From Anadara kagoshimensis (lineage: Eukaryota; Mollusca; Bivalvia; Arcoida; Arcidae): a stretch of DNA of 64,000 nt. The stretch is taken from contig CM037874.1 in assembly GCA_021292105.1 (NCBI GenBank), positions 32,786,185-32,850,184 on the forward strand. Direction: 5' to 3'. The notes beneath the pieces were generated by a model that saw nothing but the letters and a program-made list of their open reading frames with translations, had not been told where the DNA came from and did no database searches. The position numbers were made by a program, and so were the translations under genes. Below, piece after piece: positions 22,720 to 33,736 of this stretch (positions are counted from its first letter, which is position 1; every line of letters starts with the position of its first letter).

Positions 22720-22961
22720 CAGGCCCCTGTTTCACAATCATTCCATAGCTAAGATTTTCCTTCACTTAAACCTGGCAAAATTTTAAATCTTTATATTTTG
22801 GTAAGTTTTTAATCTATTTAAGAATATAAGGTCTCCTTTTCAAGAACACTTCGAGCTTAAAACATTTGTGTTTAGTTTTGTCAAAAATATTTATAGTTAA
22901 AACAAGATTAACAAAAATTTGTTTAATTTAAGTTAAGGAATAATTGTGAAACTGGGGTCTG
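22720..22961. mobile_element. MITE family C copy, complete, 242 bp
   Basis: CAGGCCCCTGTTTCACAATC at the left pairs with GATTATTCC-type sequence at the right (GGAATAATTGTGAAACTGGG plus GTCTG). TCAAA occurs just outside both ends and may be the target duplication. Confidence 0.65.
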
Positions 22962-22994
22962 ATCAAATTAATGTATACAAAAATACATTCTTCA

Positions 22995-23185
22995 ACTTCA
23001 AATGCAACATGGTTCTCCAATGCAACATGATCCTCTAATGCAACATGGTCCTCCAATGCAACATGGTCCTCCAATGCAACATGGTCATCAAATCCAACAT
23101 GGTCATCAAATCCAACATGGTCCTCCAATCTAACATGGTCCTCAAATCCAACAGGGTCTTTCAATCATTAATGGTCCTAAAATCC
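22995..23185 (+). repeat. 18-bp minisatellite, about ten units
   Basis: The unit is close to CAACATGGTCCTCCAATG, with substitutions between units. The minus strand reads as a 6-residue repeat (VALEDH, VGFDDH). No splice sites, leader or homology support a gene. Confidence 0.8.
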
Positions 23186-23519
23186 AGCATGGTGACAATG
23201 GAGGTATAAACTGTTGCTTCTATCATACGATCACATTGATACAAAAGTGATCGCTTGATAGAGGCCACAATTTTTACCACCTGGCTTGGTGTGACTTTAG
23301 CATCTGTTTAAGTAGTAAGATCTCTACTATTTTCTGTACCTCCTAAACAAAAGAAGTTAATCACATTATTTCTAAGACACTAAACAAGGCAAAATTAATA
23401 GAAATTCTTTGAATATATGTTAAATTAATTGTAAGCTCTTCCATAAAAGAAATAGATGTGTTGATTATAAAGTACCAAACCATACGACTAATTATCGAAA
23501 CCCGGTTGTCCGGGGGGAG

Positions 23520-23770
23520 GGGGGCTTGGTTACCGAGTGGCCAAAAGCACGTGCTTACGGATCACAGCGCTTTCAACCGATTATGTTGGTACTATTTGGG
23601 ACAGATCCTAATGTGGGTTCGCTTGCCAAAGGTTTTCTTCTGGTTTCTCCACCATATCAGAACTAGCCATCTCAATATACTATGAGTGAAAGAATCACGA
23701 CTGAGCGTAAATGACCATTTATCCACTTTACTCTCAATTGTTCGAAGTTTTAGTCGCTTAGTCATTTTAA
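23520..23770 (+). mobile_element. tRNA-headed SINE copy
   Basis: GGTTACCGAGTGGCCAAAAG is a Leu/Ser-type A-box region. CACAGCGCTTTCAACCGA and GGGACAGATCCTAATGTGGG follow, with GGTTTCTCCACCAT at the end. The same body is seen at 13315, 60610 and 63507. Confidence 0.55.
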
Positions 23771-24002
23771 AACGTAAAAATATACAGCCTGAATAAAACA
23801 CAAATGAAGAATATCAAGGTTAGTTATTTTGTATAAATATAGCGGCTTATAATAAACTATACTTATCAACAAAGCGTTTGACAGAATTGACTGATCTCCA
23901 TTAACTGAATGTATGGGCTAGCAAAGTTTTGAACATGTTGCAATTTGCGTTGGCAACTACTTCAATTTTCTCAAGTAACTAATACCAGAGAATCTGAACT
24001 CT

Positions 24003-24125
24003 TTTGGGGCGCCCGACATTACTTCCCTGGTGAAAGTTCACGTGTTAAGCTAAATTTGCCATCCTTCAAAGTTTTTACTTTGCTTTTTGGATCGTGATTT
24101 TAACATACACATGCAGTTGTTTTTT
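24003..24125 (+). mobile_element. Retroelement tail family A 3' fragment
   Basis: It carries CTTCCCTGGTGAAAGTTCAC and CAAAGTTTTTACTTTGC, ending in GTTGTTTTTTATTG. Confidence 0.5.
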
Positions 24126-25221
24126 ATTGATATTAAACAATTAATATTATCAAATTAAAAGTACTTGCTTACTACTGAGTAAAACTGTATGTCTATATGA
24201 AATATTTCCAATCTTAATAAAAATATGTATTTTCACTTATCGCACGTGGTTATGGTAATCATGTCATTATGTCGATATCATGTCCTATTTAAAACTTATA
24301 CAAAAGTAACCAAACTTACCAACAAGAATACATTGCGTATCACTGATAAACAATTTGATCATCACTGATTTAAAAAAAAAAAATCTTACCCAATACGCGT
24401 ATGGTGAAAACTTGTGTCTACTGGGTTGCTTCAAAGAAAATATCTAAAAGTTCAATAGTTTCTACTTCCCTATTTGTAATTTGATAATTGACTTCCAATC
24501 TTTTTGGGTTTTTTTTTTAAATTAATCATTCAATTATGTTTATAACGCATAGTGTTTTAACTTACCCTTTTTTATCAATCATTATCAAAGAATGGTCAGG
24601 TATCCCGTCTCTGTGCTCTTACCTGTAAGCATATGTAAATGTATGTACCAGTATATCCGAATGTTTAGTCTTGACTGTTCGTGTGTTTTTTTTTTCAGTT
24701 TTAAATACTATTCTATGTCATTATTTTTTTCATTTATTAATTTCCTGATTCTAAGAATCAAAACAGTTATCCGGAAAAAATTAATTAATTAATAATAATA
24801 AAATATAATATCTATATAACACAGAAATGTATCCTGCAGTTTATATCAAATGCTATATTTTTTCATCAAACTTTCTATGTTTAAGTTGTTGTTAAAATGC
24901 TGGGCATTCATATTGGTGAATTTAAAAGAATTCGAATCATTTTACTTACTTTAAAATTTGTGCTTTTTCATACATAATTGTTATAAAATGAAATAAAAAT
25001 GAAAACAGGATATGTCATTAAAATAAATCGTTGTATACATATATGAAGCAACAAATCACTTTTGAAATAATTTTATCTTCCTTCAAATCTAAAACCCTAT
25101 TGCCATATGTCAAACAAATGCCGTTATCTTGAATTTCTCTGCACATAACACGACAAAATGATTTATTTTTTTTAATTTTTCCCCGGTGTACTCTTATGTT
25201 TTTTTCTGTTTATATGCCAAA

Positions 25222-25452
25222 GTTTTGCTGACAATCATTTCTAATTTTAGATATCCCTTAACTTTAATATAGCAAGTTTGAAATCTTGATATTCAGGAAT
25301 TTAAGGGTGTTCTTTTGAAGACCATTTCAATTTTATAACGTCTGCATTTAGCTTTGTCAAAAAATGTTAATAGTAATTCCAAAAGAGATTGCCAAACTTG
25401 GCTGAATTTAAGGAAAATTTTGGGTAAAGAGTGATTGTGAAAGTTGAGCCAA
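25222..25452. mobile_element. MITE family C copy, ends eroded
   Basis: It carries GACAATCATTTCTAATTTTA at the left, the shared interior TTGAAATCTTGATATTCAGG and GTGATTGTGAAAGTTGAGCC at the right. Confidence 0.5.
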
Positions 25453-26464
25453 TAAAATTAAAAATTAAGCCAGATTTTTAGAGAACCATACATAGCTTTG
25501 AATCTTAATATTGGCATGTGCTACTTTTAAATTTCAAAAGTATTGCAATGTTATAGAAATACGCAGTTCTGCTTTTTTGTTATAAGTATGAATCCAAATA
25601 TCATGTCGATTAAATGTAACTTTAAATTTCCTCATTCAAAATAAACCTGAACCAAAAAAACAATAGTGATTTAAAACAAAGAATAACAACAATAAATTAT
25701 GAAATGAAATGAAAGAACAAAATAAAAAAAACATGACAAGGATGCGTGCATTTCCTTGTTTGTCCTACGTTTAATGCAACAAGGAACAGTGTCATAAAAA
25801 AAGTCAATTTAGAAAAAAAACAAAATAAAATTTCACGGAACACCACTCTCATAACAAAAACGTTAATTAAGTAAAACAATATACATCATTCCTAAAAAAG
25901 GTGTTCATACATTTATACCTTAACCTGTCTTCTTTCTCCGTGTTAAATCACTTCAGTTTAAACAGTCGTGTTTCTTCTTTCGTCTCTGATCAACTGAGGT
26001 CTTGAAGTTTGATGTTACTTATATACCTAACTATTTTTTCATTATTCCGTTGTTTAAAAAAGTATATTTTTCATATACCCGGAAATGAGTTTACAAATGT
26101 AAAATATATAAGAAACCGTTTTTAATTATGTTGTATATATAATGAGGAAATCGTTTTATCAAAACTTTCATTTGTGAAGAACCACGCCTATATAATAATA
26201 TACAATAAACTGGGGATATTTGATTTAAATCTAATATGTTATCATTTATCGAGTTCAGTAACGGCTTTGGGCATTTGAGCCTAAACTGTCAAATAAAAGG
26301 TCAAAAGTGCGACAAAGGGCATTGGAACGACAGAGTTTTGACCAATTTTATCGAATTTAAAAAAAACAAGACAGACATCTGAGCTGCAGTTTCTTAACGC
26401 CATTCCGTTAGCCAGACTGAGATATCTCTTAAACTAAAATCACCTCCTATCTAGCCAGCCGTAC

Positions 26465-26905
26465 ACCAGTCAATCTTAAAACAAACTCATATACAAACAT
26501 ACCGGGCACCTGTCAAATCACAAACGAAATTTAAAAAGCAAAGTAAAAACTGGCAAATATAGTTCAACGCGTGAACTGCAACCAGGGTAATGAATCCGGG
26601 TGCTCCGAAAAGGTAAACATCCCCTGTTTACCTAGCTACATACGTGATGTGAAAATTCAAAAATTGGGAATAAAAGGTACATAAAACTATGCGACTATGA
26701 AACATCATATTCAACATCATTGTGATACCGGCCATAAAACCTTTGACGTCCTTGGTAAGCATTTATTTGGAAGCAGTTTGCTTTGCGTTTTAAAGTCCCT
26801 TAAGTTGGAACAAATTCTACCATAGCGTATTCATTGTAAAACAAATACAATATAAGCAGGATAAGCAGGTGTATTACTGCATAGAAAAGGAAAGTTGACA
26901 AAAGA
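26465..26905 (-). mobile_element. Retroelement tail family A copy, long, inverted
   Basis: From ACAAACATACCGGGCACC through GTTTACCTAGCTACATACG to the GGCCATAAAACC and GCAGGTGTATTACTGC parts of the ORF remnant, reverse-complemented and strongly diverged. Confidence 0.5.
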
Positions 26906-28253
26906 AAAATTGAAGCCATTGTGTTTGTAATATAGCTTCATTGACATTGTAGTTGAACAAAATAAAGTGAAGAAATTATTAGCTTAAACATGTACTGCAG
27001 TGGATGGATCATTTGGTGTAATTTTGCGACTCACTAAGGAAAATGCTTGAAAGAATTGGCCATGTATTCAAAAATATTAGGAAAAACAATTTTACAATAA
27101 GAATAACTTTAATTTATTTATTTCTTAATATACAAATATACGTAATAATTAATGTGTGGTTTGTTGTTATTTGTTTTTTATCTTCGCTTTAATCTGTGAC
27201 ACAATTTCGTTGCACAGTAAAATAATGATTGGCGATGTTATTGTTTATGCACATGCTCTGATTTACCTAGTTTGCATCAATATTTTAAAGATAAAAAATA
27301 ACACATATGCATATTAAAGAACGATTAAGCGAAACTGGTTCAGAGTCACTTTGGTGGTTTCTTTATGCCGATTTTATTTATTATAATGTTGTTTTTATTT
27401 TATTTTATTTTATTCTATTTATGAATGCTTGTGTGTTTTTGTTCGTGTGACGTTGCGGATAAGGTTGTAATTTCCATATATCGTAATATAAAATACATTT
27501 CAATATTAAGGAGAACAAGTGTTCCTTTTAAATAAGAAATACTTTACTAAATTGGTACAACAAAAAGTCCATTAATACTAATGACAATGGACGTCTGGTA
27601 TAACTTAATTGTTCTAGACCTGTTTCTGTGCTTTAACCATTGTGGAAAAATGATCGGAAACTTGTAGAATTGTTTTTGTTTTATTTTGACCATACTGTTG
27701 ATGTTTAAAACTTGAATACTGGTCACTATATATACTTTCGTAAACAATTAGGTATACCCATGTCTCAAGTACCTCAAGACCATACAGCAAACCATTTTAT
27801 TTTGAGTTTGATTACTTGAAATCATACTGCAGTTATTGTATATATACTTGGTTGCATTTGTAATTTTTATCTACAAATTTATACATGTATATTCTATTGC
27901 AATACTGAAAAGAGACAAAAGATAGATCTTAACATACACGTGTTTTTTTAACCTTTTCACCTAAGTCCTAACTGTTGTCTTGAGTGATGACCACATTTAC
28001 CAAATGTAATCGTACATGCTGATAAAGGAAAGCAATTAAGACTTAGGAAGTGGACGTTAAAAAACGTCGTTGGGTGTTTTAGTAAAAAAAAATAACAAAA
28101 AAAAAGGAAATTAAAAAATACTTCCACCTTGTAAGCCAAAGTGCCTTTCAATTGGTTACAATTTAGAATCAAGAAATTATATTTGTGTATAATTAAGGAA
28201 TGTTTACCTTTAACCGCCAAATCTTCACTAGAAGCTTTAACAGATCAAGAACA

Positions 28254-28314
28254 ATGTCGTCTGCAGTTGTAAAGAAACAATTCTTCTTTACCTTAGTGAT
28301 ATTATTATTTTGTG
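28254..28314 (+). CDS. Secreted 105-residue protein, exon 1 (signal peptide)
   Basis: ATG 28254 sits in a good context (AACAATGTC). The exon encodes 20 codons plus one base and ends at GTAAGT. A weak TATA-like run (TATAAT) lies about 70 bp upstream. Confidence 0.75.
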
Positions 28315-30029
28315 GTAAGTTATTATTATTGTTATTATTATTATCTATTGTGGTGACAATGTGAAATAAATTGGATATTTATAAAAAGGAAAATTTTTTG
28401 TTGGAACAATGTCAAATACTCACACACATAACCAAGGCCTATTGCATTGCAACAGCGTTTTAGGGCATTTCAACATATCTACCGTAGATATTGGAACGCA
28501 TGATTTGTCTCTACATCGATGGTGGTGTGTGTCCCAACTAAGTTCACTTAATTTGTCATTTTTACTTAGGTTTTGGAATTTTGATGGCAATTGTGTTTAA
28601 TTGTCCATTGCATTGAAAAAATGTAAAGTTTGATTCTTTCAAAGACATCTGTAATAAATGATAAATGTTCTATTGGATGGCATGTTTCAATTTTAACTAT
28701 GGTGGATAAAGTAGATAGTGTTAGTTGTCTATTTTATTGTTAATTAAAAAAAATACCGGTCCATATAAAAAATAAGAAAATTTATTTAAACATGTGAATT
28801 AACTTCCAACAGGTAAGTGATGCCGATGCTCAAAAAGCACCTCCTGTTTAGCTAGCTACACCCGTCACATGTGCAATCAAAATTGGAGCCTCAAAATTGA
28901 GAATAAAATGAACATGACGCTATGGGACATCAAATATATTCAGGACTATTTTGGATTGAGAGACATCATACTTATCAATAATATTGTGATGACGGCCATA
29001 ACACTTTTTAAGTGTCTTCATAAGCCTGAACTTGCAATATTCCCGAGTAAATAATCAATTTGTAAGCAACTTTCTTTGTTGTATATGTTCCCTCGAAACT
29101 AATCCAGTTTGAAAGTATTTGTCTCATCGTAGTGATTAATACAATTTGTTATCGCACCTATTTCTACATACCGGTATATATTTGAAAGTACAGTCAAACT
29201 TTAAGAACTGCTTTACTTTTTATATTAAGACTAAATGCAAATTCATCACTAAATTAATCATAATTATTTTTCTTTTTTTCTAATATTTCTGAATAAATTT
29301 AGATGTATTCTGTTTAAATGACAGGATTATATAATACTGATGTTCTGTCTTTCCAGAATAGATAAACTTGTTACCACAATGCACGTTGATCCTCATTGAC
29401 AAGCTGTCTAAAACTCTTTAGAAAAACCCCTGTAAGAGTACAGTACAGACCAGTCGAAAGTTTAACACTAAGTCAAATCGGCATCTCATCTCGATCCCTC
29501 GTTAGCTATATTTTGAGAGCTTTACAACAGCTGTTATATATCTCTCGGTAGTTTCTAGGCCACCAGCGATCTCGATCACTCGGCAGTCGAGCTTCGGCTC
29601 TTTTTTCGACAGGCCTGTACTAAAATAATGTAAACTATATATCGTACAGGCATGTGAAAAGTTTAACCACTAAGCTAGTGAATTAACTAGTGCAAAATCG
29701 TCAACTCATCTAGGTCCTCGTCAGCTATATCTCAGTAGCTTTTATCTATCTCTCAGCAGATATTTTGGCAACTTGTTATCCATATCTCGATCACTCGGAA
29801 TTGATCTTCCTATTTTTTTTAGTTGCCAAAGTACTAGTGTGAAACTTTCGACAGGCCTGTACTGTGAGTTATGACAGGGTCAAGGAAGCCAGACATGATT
29901 TGTCACCAAACTACAAGAAATAACTAATCAGAAGCAAATTAAGGTGATTTAAACATCACAATAAATATCATTTTGATAAAAAGTGAAATAAATCATGTAT
30001 ATTGAACATTTATCTTGCTTACCTGTCGG

Positions 30030-30080
<51 letters not shown>

Positions 30081-32105
30081 CTTGACATGCTGTTTTTATA
30101 TTTTAGTTCAATATTTCAATTCAACAATTCAATTCAATATTTTATTTTTTTATTTACGTCTCACCTTTTAAAACATTTAAAATACATATTACATTTATAC
30201 ATTAAAATTGTTATAAAAGCCACTCTTAACAGAGTTATGAATAATTGAATAATTTAATGCGTATTTCTAACGTTCTATTTCATTATTGAAATAGTGAAAC
30301 CCAGTCACACATGGCTTGTACGACACCGGAAACAATCAATAAATGCATATTAAAAACTGAAAATATATGTGCATGTATTTAATTGTTTAGTCCAAGCACT
30401 ACTGAGAAATGATATTCCGAAACGATCGTCTAGTGCTGTAAAATCAACACTTGTATAATATGCAATTGAGGTTGCCATACAACATAAAGGTTTCTCCTGC
30501 ACAACAATAATTATTTATGTATAACACCACCTAATACAGCTTGACACCGTCGAAAACTTGTTTGATTTTGACACAAGGTCATAATTTATGTTCTCTATCT
30601 TCTGTAACCTACTATGTATGTGTCTCTTTCTATCATTTACACTTATTGAAGAAACGTTAACAAACGTATGAGTGACAACATCGATGTTCACATCACTGTT
30701 AACAATCCTAAATTTGGAGACTATGTAAATGCCATCTATCCTAGTGAGCTTGAAATAAAAGACACGACTGATTCCTCAAGTTCTGCTTCACCTGAATTAT
30801 GACGCACACGAAAGGCTACATTTGAAACTTTATGACAAACGTGATGACTTCAATTTTTCTATTGTCAACTTTCCTTTTTTATGCAGCAATATACCTGCTT
30901 CTCCTGCTTATGGTGTATTTGTTTCCCAAATAATACGCTATGGTAGAGCTTGTTCCCACTACGGAGACTTTGTACAACGAAATAGGCTGCTTGCAAATAA
31001 ATTGTTGACTCCGGGATATTGCAAGCCTAGGCTTATCAAGGCCCTCAAAAAGTTTTATGGCCGTCATCACAGTATTGTTGATAAGTTTGATGTCTCTGTG
31101 TCCAGGATTGCCCTGGATATATTTGATGTCTCATAGTTCCATGTTCCTTTCACACAATTTTGATTACACACGTGACGGGTGTAGCTAGCTAAACAGGAGG
31201 TGCTTACCCTTCCGGAGCACCCGGACTCACTTCCCTGGTGGAAGTTCACGTGTCTAACCTAACTTGTCAGTTCCAAAGTTTTTACTTTGCTTATGGATTG
31301 TGATATCGGACATGTATTAGTATGTTTGTTTTTGATTATATATTGTCTAGCATTTTTTAGACAAATGTCAACATAACATGATTCTACAAATTGTTTATTG
31401 TTGCCAGTCTGAATAGTAACAATGAAATTGCTAAAAATGTCATATACCTTTTTTTACATTTTATCAGTAAATACTTTAAGAAATGGTATATGACAGAGTT
31501 ATTGATTAAAGTTCATTGCTTTTTTCAAAAAATAGTTTTTTTACGAAGTCGCAATGAAGAGCCATTGCTTTTGTCGGCTAATTGATTGTGTTTTTTTTTT
31601 TTCTTTTTCTTTTTTTTAAAGAATTCATTGCTATTTGTCGCTGAATAGCTATTTGTTACAACGTCATTGTTTTTGTCGCGAAAAGGTTCTTGAAATTAAA
31701 TTGTTTTTACAGAATTAGTTCCAAGGAATTAACATCTCCAATTAAACCCGAGATGGTAAGTGTTTTGTACATCATTTATGTACATAGTTCCGGTTCATCG
31801 AAAAAATCCGACCCATGATTGAACCAGTTTTATCATTTTATATTCTAGCTTTTGATGCTGAAGCACAAGTTGATTTGGCCGACAGTAGAAGAGCACTTAT
31901 AGAGCGGTTGCGGAGCCTAATGACAGGGGGGATGGGTCCAGGAAGGATTGCGGGTCCAGATTCGCCTATAACACAGATACCAAGCGTACCCAGTTTGCCA
32001 AGTATGCCCGGAATGGGATACGGAGATTTGATCAGTCAGATGGTACTAGGAAGAAACCAAGGGAATCTGTTATCTCGGCTTTTAATGATGCACATCCTTG
32101 ATTGA
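28254..32105 (+). CDS. Small secreted protein of unknown family, 105 residues, two exons
   Basis: The exons are 28254-28314 and 31849-32105. The first has a perfect GTAAGT donor, the second a TTCTAG acceptor, and both are in phase 1, so one alanine codon is split across the junction. The protein starts MSSAVVKKQFFFTLVILLFC and continues AFDAEA, a typical signal peptide with likely cleavage after AEA. The mature part of about 78 residues begins QVDLADSRRALIERLRSLMT (amphipathic, basic), passes through a Pro/Met/Gly-rich middle (PSVPSLPSMPGMGYG) and ends with a hydrophobic helix (LLSRLLMMHILD). It has no cysteine in the mature part and no dibasic GKR amide site, so neither a disulfide toxin fold nor a classical neuropeptide precursor is supported. 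I do not recognise the family. The 3.5-kb intron holds a retroelement tail and two MITEs. Confidence 0.75.
28795..29060 (-). mobile_element. Retroelement tail family A copy, inverted, in the secreted-protein intron
   Basis: It carries AGCACCTCCTGTTTAGCTAG, ATCAAATATATTCAGGAC and GTGATGACGGCCATAACAC. Confidence 0.55.
29437..29872. mobile_element. Two adjacent MITE family B copies
   Basis: Copy one (29437-29635) runs from CAGTACAGACCAGTCGAAAG to TCGACAGGCCTGTACT. Copy two (29640-29872) runs from TCGTACAGGCATGTGAAAAG to CTTTCGACAGGCCTGTACTG. Both lie in the intron of the secreted-protein gene. Confidence 0.6.
30032..30077 (+). repeat. Poly-T tract, about 45 bp
   Basis: A pure T run. Its complement may be the A tail of a minus-strand retroposed sequence. 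Confidence 0.9.
30650..31336 (+). mobile_element. Retroelement tail family A, longest copy
   Basis: This copy has the ORF remnant followed by a non-coding tail that is repeated around the window: GTAGCTAGCTAAACAGGAGG, then GAGCACCCGG, GGTGGAAGTTCACGTG, CAAAGTTTTTACTTTGC and a terminal GTATGTTTGTTTTTGATT. The other copies share this 3' end but begin at different points, which is the pattern of 5'-truncated LINE-like insertions. Confidence 0.65.
30668..31136 (+). pseudogene. Decayed retroelement ORF, C-terminal end of a reverse-transcriptase-type protein
   Basis: Two reading frames join by an apparent frameshift near 30800. The first (30668-30802) contains NNPKFGDYVNAIYPSELEIK and DTTDSSSSAS. 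The second contains LKLYDKRDDFNFSIVNFPF, SPAYGVFVSQIIRYGRA and KKFYGRHHSIVDKF, then stops at 31136. I recognise this string from retroelement polyproteins that are very common in invertebrate genomes, where it follows the polymerase core; I cannot name the clade. The polymerase part is absent (5' truncation). It lies inside the intron of the small secreted-protein gene. Confidence 0.55.
31849..32105 (+). CDS. Secreted 105-residue protein, exon 2 (mature peptide)
   Basis: The acceptor is TATTCTAG. The exon completes the split Ala codon and encodes the whole mature part, ending at TGA 32103-32105. The reading frame is also open upstream of the acceptor to an ATG at 31815, but that would lack the signal peptide. 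Confidence 0.78.
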
Positions 32106-32124
32106 TTGGTCTTCTATGTTTTTG

Positions 32125-32291
32125 TACAGTCCAACCTGCCTTAAAGGCCATCTTTATATACGGGTCACCTGCCTTTAAAGGCCAATAGAATTGTATTATT
32201 CTTTATCCATGTTATTTGAACCTGTATATAAAGGTCACATGTTCATAAGGCTACTTTTACTGGTTCCATTGGGTGGCCTTTATAGACTGTA
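32125..32291. mobile_element. MITE with TACAGTC ends, in the 3' part of the secreted-protein gene
   Basis: TACAGTCCAACCTGCCTTAA at the left and GGTGGCCTTTATAGACTGTA at the right. It starts 20 bp after the stop codon, so it probably forms part of that gene's 3' UTR. Confidence 0.6.
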
Positions 32292-32604
32292 GTTCATTTG
32301 TTTCATCTTTTCGTGTGGCGTGATTTCTGGTTTTTCGCCTATTCGACAACTGAATACTCCGTGCGAAAAGACAAAATGACACAAACCAGCATCCATAATT
32401 TAAAACCAAATCTGTTTTTGCCACATTACATATTCTGTAGTAGTAAAATACATTTTATATTGTTTTTGTAAACAGCGTTGTGTTATTAATCTGATTGTAT
32501 TGGTGAACAAATTTACAAGAGATCTTATTTTACGAGAATAATTTAACTGCGTGTAGGATATCGTAACACATCTAAGATTTTTACAATATTGTTCACAAGC
32601 ATAA

Positions 32605-32835
32605 TTCTAGATATATTTGACGTCCCGTAGTTCCGTTTTTCTTCCATTCCCAATGTTGGTTTCGCATGTGGCAGTTGTAACTAAATAAACAGGAAGTGCT
32701 TACCCTTCCAAAGCTTCAGACTTCACTACTCTGGTGGAACTTCACTTAATGTTTAACTTAATTTGACAGTTTTCAAAGTTTTTACTTTGCTTTGGGATTG
32801 TGATTTGGACATGAACTGGTATGTTTGTTTTTATT
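32605..32835 (+). mobile_element. Retroelement tail family A copy
   Basis: It carries ATATTTGACGTCCCGTAGTT, a diverged AAACAGGAAGTGC, CAAAGTTTTTACTTTGC and the end GTATGTTTGTTTTTAT. Confidence 0.55.
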
Positions 32836-33069
32836 ACCTGGCGTCGATCGGTATAAGTAATTATGCGTTTCTGTGCTTTTGTTGACTAACTACTGCGAAA
32901 AGCCTCATTCAGCTTAAAACTTAAGTTTCAATTCATATAAATAAACATTGTTAATCACAAGAATTAAGCAAGCTTTCGTGTTGCACAAACATGATCCAAA
33001 AAATGAATATTTTATACGAACATTTTACTGTATTGTGTATGACATTCATCAATAAAATTATAATATATG

Positions 33070-33265
33070 TTTGACATCCCATATTCTTTTCAATCTCAAT
33101 TTTGCTTTTACACGTGGCGGACGCATAGCAAGCTAGACAGGAGGTTCTTATCCTTCCAGAGCACCCGATCTTACTTCACTAGTGGAAGTTTGCCTGTTTA
33201 ATGTAATTTGTCAGTTTTTCTTTGCTTTTTGGGATTGTACATGGACCAGTATGTTTGTTTTTATT
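33070..33265 (+). mobile_element. Retroelement tail family A copy
   Basis: It carries AGACAGGAGGTTC, CCTTCCAGAGCACCCGATC and the end CAGTATGTTTGTTTTTAT. Confidence 0.55.
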
Positions 33266-33469
33266 ATTAGTAAAATCTCACAAATGTAGTGGTTAGGCAA
33301 TCAGAGGTTTGAACAATCGAAATAGGAATGTTTATAACGTTTTAAGCACTGGTTACCCAAGTGCTTTAAAAAATTTTGTTGCACTGCACGAATGGAATAT
33401 ATTTAAATCTCATACACTCTAAAGTGGGTACATAGAGTTTTGAAACACCCTGTAAATGTATTAGTATAT

Positions 33470-33736
33470 TGGCCGTCATCACAGTATTGTTGATAAGTTT
33501 GATATATCTGTACAGGAAAGCCCTGGATATATTTAACGTTCCATATATAGTTTCATGTTCCTTTCACACAATTTTGATTACACACGAGGCGGGTGTAGCT
33601 AACTTAACATGAGGTGGTTGCCCTTCCGGAGCACCCGGCCTCACTTCCCTGGTTAACCTAACTTGTCAGTTCCAAAGTTTTTACTTTGCTTCTGGATTGT
33701 GATTCGTACATGGATTAGTATGTTTGTTTTTGATTG
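33470..33736 (+). mobile_element. Retroelement tail family A copy
   Basis: It begins within the coding remnant (GGCCGTCATCACAGTATTGT) and runs to GTATGTTTGTTTTTGATT. It marks the left edge of the repeat-poor tract. Confidence 0.62.

Larger units (their letters stand above)
24126..28253. other. Intergenic between the astacin and secreted-protein genes
   Basis: Apart from a MITE family C copy (25222) and a long inverted retroelement tail (26465), it is AT-rich with no supported ORF. Confidence 0.5.

Noticed and set aside
31815..32105. Single-exon start at ATG 31815 for the secreted protein
   Set aside because: It would lack a proper signal peptide. The exon at 28254 supplies one with matching splice phase.
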